NCBI GenBank assembly: GCA_964585385.1
Contig: CAZPDP010000067.1
Location: forward strand, 1-13,245
DNA: 13,245 nt
Source of the DNA: JAGXLC01 sp964585385
Lineage (GTDB): Bacteria; Bacteroidota; Bacteroidia; Bacteroidales; UBA12077
Direction: 5' to 3'
Part shown: positions 6,688 through 13,245 of the stretch, in pieces
How positions within the stretch are numbered: position 1 is the stretch's first letter
Layout of the letters: each line of letters opens with the position of its first letter
Program-made: the position numbers and the translations under genes
Notes under the pieces: generated by a model
The model's input: only the letters and a program-made list of their open reading frames with translations
Database searches by the model: none
What the model was told of the DNA's origin: nothing

Positions 6688-9600
6688 TCATACATGCTTT
6701 TTCATGATAGCCATGAAGTCTTTTGAGTCAATGGGTTTGGCTATATAGTCATCAGCGCCGCTTTCAATACATTTTCTTTTGTCATCTCCCATTGCATGTG
6801 CAGTTTGGGCAATGATGGGGATTTCCTTGTCATCTTTTCTTATTTTTTTAATTACTTCTATACCGCTCATATCAGGCAGGCGGATATCCATAAGAATCAA
6901 ATCTATTGAATAGGAGTTTTGATAGTCTTCCAAAGCCTGTTCTCCGGTTTGGGCAATTTTTACATTTGCCCCGGATGGTTTGAGGAGCTCCTTTAAAAAT
7001 TCACTGCTTGCAGGATCATCCTCAACAATAAGAATGGTTTTTTCTTCAAGTGAAGGAGTTTTCTTTTCATTTGCTTTGTTACTTGCTTTTTGATCCTCAT
7101 TCTTTTTTTCAAAGGGAAGAGTAAAACAAAACGTAGAACCTTTCCCCTTCTCCGATTCGACCCACATTTTTCCTCCGAGTAGTTCAACCAGGTTTAGGGA
7201 GATGGTCAGGCCCAGGCCTGTACCTTCATAAGCACGGTTGGATGAATCATCAATTTGCCTGAAACGCTCAAAGATCTCTTCCTGCTTATTTTTTGAGATT
7301 CCAATGCCGGTATCATTTACAAAGAATAATATGTAACCATTATCCTGAATCCTGTAACCGAATTCAATGGTTCCTTCATCTGTGAACTTGATGGCATTAT
7401 TAATAAGGTTTTCCAGTATCTGCCTGAACCTGTTAACATCAGAATAAAGGTAACTTTCTGAATAATCCAGGTCTTTCTTTACAGAAAAAGTGATGTTCTC
7501 TTTATTGTTTTTGATCAGTTCCGATTTATAGACATTGTACAATTCATTCAGGATATCATTGATGTTGAATTGTTGCAGGTTGACTGCGAGCTGATTCACT
7601 TCAATCTTTGAAATATCCACAATGTCATCAATTAATCTCAGGAGGTGCTTTGTTCGTGAATTAATAATGTCAAAAAATTGTTTTTGCTTCTCCCTGGGGA
7701 ACTCTTTTTGCTGTAGCATTTGGGAAAAGCCCATGATGCCGTTCATTGGGGTGCGTATTTCGTGGCTCATGTTGGCCAGGAACGCCGACTTCAGCCTGTC
7801 GCTTTCTTCGGCTTTTTCTTTGGCCTTTTCCAGTTCCTGCTTTTGTTTTTCCAGGCGATCGTTGATGTATTTGAGCTCATCGTTGGAGGCGCGCAGTTCT
7901 TCTTCAGCAGCCCGCAGTTCATCGTTTCTTCCCTGCAGTTCTTTTTCAATCTCTTTCCTTTCCGTTATATCCTGGATGATACCAAAAACAACATTCTGTG
8001 TTGGATTGTATTCCGCTATAGAATGAATATCCATTATTTTCCCGTCATTCTGTCTTTTAATTTTAAATTCGACATTGTAAGGTTCCCCTTTCTCAACAAG
8101 GTTATTAAGTGCCTTATCAAGTTTAGGGCGATATTCTTTAAGAGGAATTTTTTGAATATCCGCAATGGTTAGATTCTCTTTTTCAATTCCATAAATTTTT
8201 CTTGCCCCATCTGAAGAATATACATTATTACTGTTCAGATCAAATTCCCAGTTACCGATCTGAGCTATTTCTTCTCCTTTCTGGAGTCGTTTCCTGTTTC
8301 TGTTATGTTCAGTGATATCGTGTATGGTAGAATATAAATACTCTTTGTTTTCTATGACAATTTGACCCGGAAACACTTCAACATCTCTTATTTCACCGTT
8401 TGCAAGCTGATGAGGAGAGATAAAATAATTTTTTTCCCCTTTCCGGGCCTTTCTCATTTTTTCTTCTATTTCCTCATCTGCAAGGGCATTAATTTCTTGT
8501 ATTTTCATTCCGAGCATTTCATCCCTTGAATAGCCATAAAATTCAGTCGCTTTTTCATTGACATCTTTTATTTTTCCTGTATCGGGATCGAGTAAGATAA
8601 GCACTGAGCTGTTTTTATGAAATAAAGCACGGAATCGTTCTTCTCGCTCTTTTAATTTCGCTTCGGCTTTTTTTCTTTCTGTAATATCGATCTGGGTACC
8701 CCACATACGGAGTAACAGTTTTTGTTCTATAATTCCAATGTTATTATTGGAAAGCCATACGCGTTTCCCTTCTTTTGTTATTTCTTCCGATTCTTCATTT
8801 AAGATCTGGTAACCGGATAGAATAAAATTGCGGATTATGGACCGATTTTGAGGATGATTTTTTCCACCATGCAGGTCGACAAGCCATACATTAATTAATT
8901 CATCAATGGAATCGGCCTGGTACATATTGGCAAAAGCCCTGTTGCATTCTGCTAAATAGGCATTATCATAAATGAGATCTATCTGCTCTTCAACAGGCAA
9001 AGAGGTATCAAGCGGTTTTTTCATTTCCATCCTGTATATTCCTTCATTACTCTGTTGTATATAATTCTGATATTTTTCTTCGCTCTCCTTCAATTGCTGT
9101 TGCGCTTTTTTACGCTCAGTAATGTCAAGGAAGGTGGAAAATACCTGGTAAGGCTTATTGTTGTTTTTTGTAAACTGTGGTATTGAGTTGACAATTATCC
9201 ATACGTAATCTTTCTTTTTGGGATTGTAAACCCCCATAATAAAATTTTTAATCTCTTTCCCGGTTTTTAATGATATCATGGAAGGATGCTTATCGCCCGG
9301 CAGCTCGTTTTTATTTTCGTCAACGGCTTTCCATCCCGGGTCCATTGAAGTGATTTCTGTCATCTCTTCATGTGATAATCCAAGAATTTTTTCAGCAGCC
9401 GGATTCGCGGTAGTAATATTTCCTTTGCTGTCCTGGTAAATCACCCCCTGGCTCATGGTTTCAAAGAGGTTGCGGTATTTTTTTTCGTTTTCCCGCAGCT
9501 TTTCTTCAATATTTATCAATTCAGTAATCACCTCGGTATAAAGTATGATACCGCCAATTTCACCATTTGATTCATACCAGGGTCGGCATTCCCACCTTGT

Positions 9601-10977
9601 ATAGTCTACTGTTCCGTCTTCTCTTATAAAATAATCATCATTGGAGCTTACTATTTCTCCATTCAGGGCCCTTCGGTGAACTTCTCTCCATTTTTCCGGT
9701 ATTTCAGGAAACACTTCGTAATGGTTTTTACCAATGATGTTTTTTTCTTTAACCTTGTAATCTTTCAGGAACCTTTCACTAACAAAGATGTGGTTCATTT
9801 CTTTATCAAATACTGAAATGGCATTGGGATCATGCCGGATGATGTATTGCATCAGATTCTGCCAGTGCAATAGTTTGTCCTGTGCTTTCTTTTGCTCTGT
9901 AATGTCCCTGACAAATTCCACTATTCCCGTGATCTCCCCTGTTTCTTCGTCTTTCATGGGGTAGCTGAACAACTCAATCCATTCAACCTTAGAAAGATTG
10001 TCTGAAGGTCCGCGAACAATATCCTTTTCCAGCTTACCTGTTTTAAGAGTCCTTAAAGTGGGGCACGGGTCGCAGGGTTCCTTTTTGTTATGGTAGCATT
10101 CATAGCACTTTTTACCAACAAGGGGCATGTTGGAGGCGTACCATTTTTTCATCACATCGTTTACATAACGTATGCTTAAGTCTTTGTTTAGTACGCTTAT
10201 CCCATCCTGTATGCTGTTCATTACGCCCCTTAGCAGTTCCTCTGAACTTTTTATCCTTTCCCGGTTTTCGTATTCTTTCGTGACATCTCTGAAGACCAGC
10301 ACAACTCCAGTAATATTCCCGTCATCATCTTTTATGGGCGCCCCGGAATCAGCTATCTGGAATTCTTTGTTGTTTTTGGCAATTAATTTGGTGTGGTTGG
10401 CCAGTCCTACAATGGTACCTGTTTCCAGGACCTGTCCTACCGGGTTTTCTGCTTTTTCCCCGGTTTTTGAATTGACAATATGAAATATGGTTTCCAGTTT
10501 TTCCCCTCTGGCGTCTTTATTTTTCCACCCCGTGAGCTGTTCTGCAATCGGATTCATCCGGGTTACTTTGCCTTCTTTGTCAGTAGCAATTACTCCATCA
10601 CCAATAGAGTTGAGTGTTATCCGAAGGTTTTCTTCGCTTTCCCTTAAATCATCGTTCTTTTTCTGAACTGTATCTTTCAGCAGTTTGTTTTGTTTAATGT
10701 TCTGTAAGATTACACCCACCATCTGTACCGCATTGGTAAGCTGAGCTTTCTCTTCCTGTCTTGGTGTTTTTACAAGGGTGAGAAATCCAAAATGATTGTC
10801 GGCTGTGCAGATTTCCAGTTCACGTTTTTCTTCAGCATGTTTTTCTGCATATTTAATTCCCAGGTGGGGGTATAGTTGATTCAGGGATTCGATAAAAATT
10901 CTCAGTATGGTTTTTTCCTTTTTATACTGGGACAAGTTGGACATTAAGAGAAAAAGATCATTTCCGAAGTTGCTCAT
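6688..10977 (-). CDS. Giant soluble hybrid histidine kinase with about seven PAS domains
   Basis: At 1429 residues and without membrane segments, this is a cytoplasmic multi-input sensor. Residues 1-100 look like a degenerate GAF-type remnant (FGFLTLVKTP near 63-72, then a long helix). By eye, PAS domains lie at about 113-235, 244-362, 370-490, 496-622, 632-768, 778-892 and 900-1008; most end in the typical D-[IV]-T-E/K motif. The second PAS holds a C-x2-C-x7-C-x2-C cluster (C291, C294, C302, C305). A coiled coil (about 1010-1060) leads to HisKA with H1072 in MSHEIRTPMNG, then the ATPase boxes NLINNAIKF (1190-1198), DTGIG (1222-1226) and GTGLGL (1252-1257). The receiver keeps D1320/D1321, D1364, T1392 and K1414. 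The gene starts 9 bp after the MEDS gene stops, so the two are an operon and probably one pathway. Output is unknown because no regulator is encoded nearby. Confidence 0.93.
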   Translation of the reverse strand: MSNFGNDLFLLMSNLSQYKKEKTILRIFIESLNQLYPHLGIKYAEKHAEEKRELEICTADNHFGFLTLVKTPRQEEKAQLTNAVQMVGVILQNIKQNKLLKDTVQKKNDDLRESEENLRITLNSIGDGVIATDKEGKVTRMNPIAEQLTGWKNKDARGEKLETIFHIVNSKTGEKAENPVGQVLETGTIVGLANHTKLIAKNNKEFQIADSGAPIKDDDGNITGVVLVFRDVTKEYENRERIKSSEELLRGVMNSIQDGISVLNKDLSIRYVNDVMKKWYASNMPLVGKKCYECYHNKKEPCDPCPTLRTLKTGKLEKDIVRGPSDNLSKVEWIELFSYPMKDEETGEITGIVEFVRDITEQKKAQDKLLHWQNLMQYIIRHDPNAISVFDKEMNHIFVSERFLKDYKVKEKNIIGKNHYEVFPEIPEKWREVHRRALNGEIVSSNDDYFIREDGTVDYTRWECRPWYESNGEIGGIILYTEVITELINIEEKLRENEKKYRNLFETMSQGVIYQDSKGNITTANPAAEKILGLSHEEMTEITSMDPGWKAVDENKNELPGDKHPSMISLKTGKEIKNFIMGVYNPKKKDYVWIIVNSIPQFTKNNNKPYQVFSTFLDITERKKAQQQLKESEEKYQNYIQQSNEGIYRMEMKKPLDTSLPVEEQIDLIYDNAYLAECNRAFANMYQADSIDELINVWLVDLHGGKNHPQNRSIIRNFILSGYQILNEESEEITKEGKRVWLSNNNIGIIEQKLLLRMWGTQIDITERKKAEAKLKEREERFRALFHKNSSVLILLDPDTGKIKDVNEKATEFYGYSRDEMLGMKIQEINALADEEIEEKMRKARKGEKNYFISPHQLANGEIRDVEVFPGQIVIENKEYLYSTIHDITEHNRNRKRLQKGEEIAQIGNWEFDLNSNNVYSSDGARKIYGIEKENLTIADIQKIPLKEYRPKLDKALNNLVEKGEPYNVEFKIKRQNDGKIMDIHSIAEYNPTQNVVFGIIQDITERKEIEKELQGRNDELRAAEEELRASNDELKYINDRLEKQKQELEKAKEKAEESDRLKSAFLANMSHEIRTPMNGIMGFSQMLQQKEFPREKQKQFFDIINSRTKHLLRLIDDIVDISKIEVNQLAVNLQQFNINDILNELYNVYKSELIKNNKENITFSVKKDLDYSESYLYSDVNRFRQILENLINNAIKFTDEGTIEFGYRIQDNGYILFFVNDTGIGISKNKQEEIFERFRQIDDSSNRAYEGTGLGLTISLNLVELLGGKMWVESEKGKGSTFCFTLPFEKKNEDQKASNKANEKKTPSLEEKTILIVEDDPASSEFLKELLKPSGANVKIAQTGEQALEDYQNSYSIDLILMDIRLPDMSGIEVIKKIRKDDKEIPIIAQTAHAMGDDKRKCIESGADDYIAKPIDSKDFMAIMKKHV

Positions 10978-10986
10978 AGAATACGT

Positions 10987-11706
10987 TTATTTATACAAAA
11001 ATTGTGGGGCATTTTCAGCCAGCCATTTGTCCGGGTCCTGGTAGTAAGGGTTCTGGGTAATGATTCCTCCGCTGATTGTGAATGGGTGGGTCCGTAAAAC
11101 GCCCATAATGGTTTTTCCATCAAATTTGTTTACGTTGTACAAGCAGATACTGATCCAGGGTTTTCCAGGGATGAAATAATTCAATCTGCTCTCGTATGCC
11201 ATCAGGTGTTCAACACCCGGAATAGCTTCAAGCGCCCATGCCATCTCTGCCGTAGCCCTTATGTTTCGTTTTTCGTTTTGCTGGGATTTTTTATAAAAGG
11301 AGCCAAGGCTTTCGTCCATTTTTAAAGGAGAAAATGTTCCTTCTGGATAATACAGCTCTTTTGCAGTTTTTAACTGAAAATGATTTGAATTATCAATATG
11401 CTTTTTGCATTCCCGGCAAGCGTGAGTGAATTGTTTTTTGAAAGTTTCCGGGCTTCGTTCTGAGGCAGCGTAAAGCTGTAAATCTTTTTCTTTATACCCC
11501 TGCCGGAAGAATCCAAAGATGATTTCATCCCTTTCTTCATCAGATTCATATAAACCTGCAATATGCAAACCCCAGTTGCAGGTGTAGTTCCCGAAACCTA
11601 AAGTTAATTTTTCCTGGTCGGATGTTTGAATGTGCATATTATGAAAGCTTTTAGGGGTCGAAAAGGCTGATTTTAAATTTGGTGGAACTTTATATAAAGT
11701 TAACAT
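10987..11706 (-). CDS. Stand-alone MEDS-domain sensory protein
   Basis: The 239-residue protein matches the MEDS domain (named for methanogens/methylotrophs and the DcmR sensor) along almost its whole length. Visible landmarks are C43-N-W-G-L-H48 with HIAGLYES (48-55), FFRQGY (66-71), the helix RATAEMAWAL (150-159), MAYESRLN (169-176), a C188-L-Y strand and the C-terminal HPFTISGG followed by NPYY (218-221). In DcmR this domain is tied to sensing of small halogenated compounds, and elsewhere it often accompanies histidine kinases. Here no DNA-binding or kinase domain is fused. The gene ends 9 bp before the giant PAS kinase, so a role as its accessory input is inferred. The ATG at 11706 is used; an ATG at residue 24 (11637) is possible, since the first 30 residues are poorly family-like. 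Only a weak promoter-like TATATTTTG (11731-11723) lies upstream. Confidence 0.85.
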   Translation of the reverse strand: MLTLYKVPPNLKSAFSTPKSFHNMHIQTSDQEKLTLGFGNYTCNWGLHIAGLYESDEERDEIIFGFFRQGYKEKDLQLYAASERSPETFKKQFTHACRECKKHIDNSNHFQLKTAKELYYPEGTFSPLKMDESLGSFYKKSQQNEKRNIRATAEMAWALEAIPGVEHLMAYESRLNYFIPGKPWISICLYNVNKFDGKTIMGVLRTHPFTISGGIITQNPYYQDPDKWLAENAPQFLYK

Positions 11707-11788
11707 TTTTCATTTTATTATTCAAAATATACATCAATAAATCAGTATTATTTTATGAAAATGCTCAAATCTTTTATACAATGCAACT

Positions 11789-12916
11789 TTATTCCTGATC
11801 GTCTTCAAACAAGTTTGTGATCCTGTACTTGTCATCATCATAGTCTTTCAGGAACTTGTCTTCTCTTTTGTACAAACGGGTACTCATAAGCTCCCCAACA
11901 GGTTTAAGAGCATCCACATGGTCGAAGATCAGTTTGATGATAGCTGCTATGGGTATAGCCAGGACAATTCCGGCAATGCCCCAGATCACCCCGCCAATAA
12001 GTAATGAAATGATAGCAATCAGTGGATTGATTTTTACATTAGAGCCCACCACATAAGGAGTAATCAGGTTTCCTTCAATTTGTTGTACAGAAAAATATAG
12101 AGCCACAACAGCTACCGGTTGCCACCAGAATGTAGCTGTGGCAATGGAGTACATGAAAGGCAGCAAGCCGCCCAGTGTGGTACCGATGTAAGGTATAATG
12201 CTTAGGAAAGCAGCCAGGCTGGCCCAGAAAATAGCGTAATCAATTCCTATAATCAGCAATCCGATGCTGTTAAGGATAGCCAGGATAACAATAACCGTGA
12301 GAAGGCCATACAGGTAATGTCTTACGACATTTTGAATCTGCAGCAGGATGGTTTTTCCCTGTTCCCTGTTTTCCTTCTTAAACTGAACAAGCAGGAAATT
12401 TTTAATCCCTCCGCGATAGAGCAGGAAGAAAAACATGAATATAAGGACCAGCAGGAAATTTACAAGAAAGGCAGTACCGGAAATCAATCCTCCTTTAAAG
12501 AACCGGAGGGGAGTATCCAGTATTTTGGAAAAGTTGGAACGGAACCACTGCCAGCTTTCGGCCCGGGTAATTCCAAAATTGTTTTCCAGCCAGGTAAAAA
12601 ACAGTTCAGAGGCATGCTGTAGGCGGTCTGCAATTGCCGGCATATTTTTTATTACGTCTCCAAGTTGGTAAGAAAAGAAGTAGATTATCCCGATCAGCGG
12701 AATCAAAACGATAAGGAATGAGAGCAAAATAACAGGTATTTTTCTTCGGATAAACCGCTCGATGAAATTACAGATAGGTTGTACCATAATGGCAAGCAGG
12801 GCAGCAAAGATCAAAGGTACAATTATAAATTTACCAATGATCAGGATATAGACAACAATAACCAGAATAATAAGCAAAGAGGCTATACGGGGTAAATTTC
12901 CGCTTGTGTGACTCAT
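11789..12916 (-). CDS. AI-2E/PerM family membrane transporter
   Basis: This 375-residue integral membrane protein has the layout of the AI-2E transporter (PerM/TqsA-like, PF01594) family. Paired hydrophobic segments lie at about 12-46 and 60-82. A soluble, amphipathic region follows at about 85-140. More segments lie at about 143-167, 200-225, 228-255, 263-275 and 297-330. Family motifs include IPYIGTTLGGLLP (241-253), EGNLITPYVVG (281-291) and GIAGIVLAIPIAA (313-325). The tail after about 335 is charged and acidic (ending EDDQE) and should be cytoplasmic. Members have been linked to export of autoinducer-2 and to Na+/H+ antiport, so the substrate here cannot be stated. The ATG at 12916 is followed by a short polar stretch and then the first membrane helix, as is usual for the family. 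It is 82 bp from the MEDS gene and probably a separate unit. Confidence 0.92.
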   Translation of the reverse strand: MSHTSGNLPRIASLLIILVIVVYILIIGKFIIVPLIFAALLAIMVQPICNFIERFIRRKIPVILLSFLIVLIPLIGIIYFFSYQLGDVIKNMPAIADRLQHASELFFTWLENNFGITRAESWQWFRSNFSKILDTPLRFFKGGLISGTAFLVNFLLVLIFMFFFLLYRGGIKNFLLVQFKKENREQGKTILLQIQNVVRHYLYGLLTVIVILAILNSIGLLIIGIDYAIFWASLAAFLSIIPYIGTTLGGLLPFMYSIATATFWWQPVAVVALYFSVQQIEGNLITPYVVGSNVKINPLIAIISLLIGGVIWGIAGIVLAIPIAAIIKLIFDHVDALKPVGELMSTRLYKREDKFLKDYDDDKYRITNLFEDDQE

Positions 12917-12939
12917 AATCCGATGGTTTTATTTTTATT

Positions 12940-12947
12940 CAAAAATA
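12940..12947 (-). promoter_or_regulatory. Possible -7 promoter box for the AI-2E family gene
   Basis: The minus strand reads TATTTTTG (12947-12940), which fits TAnnTTTG and lies 23 bp before the ATG at 12916. No TTG -33 element is found at 17-23 nt spacing, so support is weaker than for the two full promoters in this window. The region is AT-rich, and a chance match is possible. Confidence 0.35.
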
Positions 12948-13044
12948 GGGAAAAGAAGTGAAAAATAAATTATAAAATCACCCTCAAAAAATATCAGTTT
13001 TAAAGTAGCCAATTTGGTATAAAAAATGAGTTTTATTCTAACCC

Positions 13045-13209
13045 GAATAATTAACTTCGTTGAGGGCTTCGCCGTTCAAGAATTATTCCTGTCTCCGACA
13101 GCGACTAAGGTTCCCTAAAATTTTTTTCAAAAATTTAAGTTCACCTAAGTCGGCATCGCCTTCGCGTAGCCGCTACGGCGGAGCAAGGGATTAATACCGC
13201 CTTGCGGTA
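13045..13209. repeat. Palindrome-rich element in the gene-free right end of the window
   Basis: From 12917 to the window end no convincing gene is seen. Its first 128 bp are plain AT-rich leader, followed by a block of short palindromes, mostly with 3-nt loops. GAATAATT (13045-13052) and AATTATTC (13081-13088) enclose TTGA...TCAA and the hairpin GGC-TTC-GCC (13065-13073). Next come CTGTC-TCC-GACAG (13089-13101), AAATTTTT-TTC-AAAAATTT (13118-13136), GGC-ATC-GCC (13152-13160), CGTAG-CCG-CTACG (13165-13177) and TACCGC-CTT-GCGGTA (13195-13209). CGACTAAGG (13102-13110) also pairs with CCTAAGTCG (13144-13152) with one mismatch, enclosing the A/T hairpin. Several stems are GC-rich in an AT-rich setting. 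This could be a dispersed palindromic repeat, a MITE-like element or a structured RNA; no transposase is visible and the right edge may be cut off. Confidence 0.6.
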
Positions 13210-13245
13210 CAGGCTCTGCATTTTATTCATATTTAAAAAATTTAT

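Noticed and set aside
7622..8172. Two overlapping plus-strand open frames of 134 and 150 codons
   Set aside because: They lie inside the kinase core and coiled-coil coding region and are antisense shadows with low-complexity Ser/Phe-rich translations.
10987..11706. Full DcmR-like transcription regulator
   Set aside because: Only the MEDS sensory domain is present; no helix-turn-helix segment is seen at either end.
11707..11788. Promoter of the MEDS/kinase operon
   Set aside because: TATATTTTG at 11731-11723 is one base off the TAnnTTTG spacing and has no TTG at the right distance, so it is too weak to list as a feature.
13045..13209. CRISPR array
   Set aside because: The hairpins differ in sequence and spacing; there are no identical direct repeats with unique spacers and no cas genes.
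13141..13230. A 29-codon minus-strand reading frame with arginine-rich end
   Set aside because: It is made up largely of the GC-rich palindromes, has no upstream signal and no recognisable protein character; repeat-derived coding is more likely chance.

Overview
The window looks like chromosomal DNA of a Bacteroidetes (Bacteroidota) bacterium. The evidence is AT-rich coding sequence, start codons preceded by A/T-rich leaders without Shine-Dalgarno motifs, two promoters that fit the Bacteroidetes consensus (TTG, about 20 nt, TAnnTTTG), a menaquinone-type MenG/UbiE methyltransferase, and very large multi-PAS hybrid histidine kinases. The genus cannot be read from the sequence. All eight complete genes lie on the minus strand, so transcription runs from high to low coordinates. 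A possible tail of a convergent plus-strand gene sits at the left edge.

Layout in transcription order. A palindrome-rich gene-free block (12917-13245) precedes a single gene for an AI-2E/PerM-family membrane transporter (11789-12916). Next comes a signalling cluster: a stand-alone MEDS sensory protein (10987-11706), 9 bp later a 1429-residue soluble hybrid kinase with about seven PAS domains (6688-10977), and 75 bp later a membrane-bound hybrid kinase with a Cache-like periplasmic domain (4354-6612). A sugar-phosphate nucleotidyltransferase gene with its own promoter follows (3312-4220). The last unit is a tight three-gene operon with its own promoter: a cobalamin-binding protein (2095-3150), a soluble histidine kinase (854-2089) and menG/ubiE (102-851), separated by only 5 and 2 bp.

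The most interesting part is that last operon. The cobalamin protein carries the W-x9-EH motif known from the AdoCbl photoreceptor CarH plus an E-x-H-x-x-G cobalamin-ligand motif, but it has no MerR DNA-binding domain. It is co-transcribed with a kinase whose N-terminal domain I do not recognise. This suggests that a B12-based light or cobalamin sensor passes its signal to a kinase instead of binding DNA itself, and that it shares an operon with the last step of menaquinone synthesis. No response regulator or DNA-binding output is encoded in the window, so the targets of all three kinases are unknown.

Both promoters change gene starts. Each overlaps a TTG codon that would otherwise extend the reading frame upstream, so the cobalamin protein and the nucleotidyltransferase should start at the internal ATGs at 3150 and 4220.
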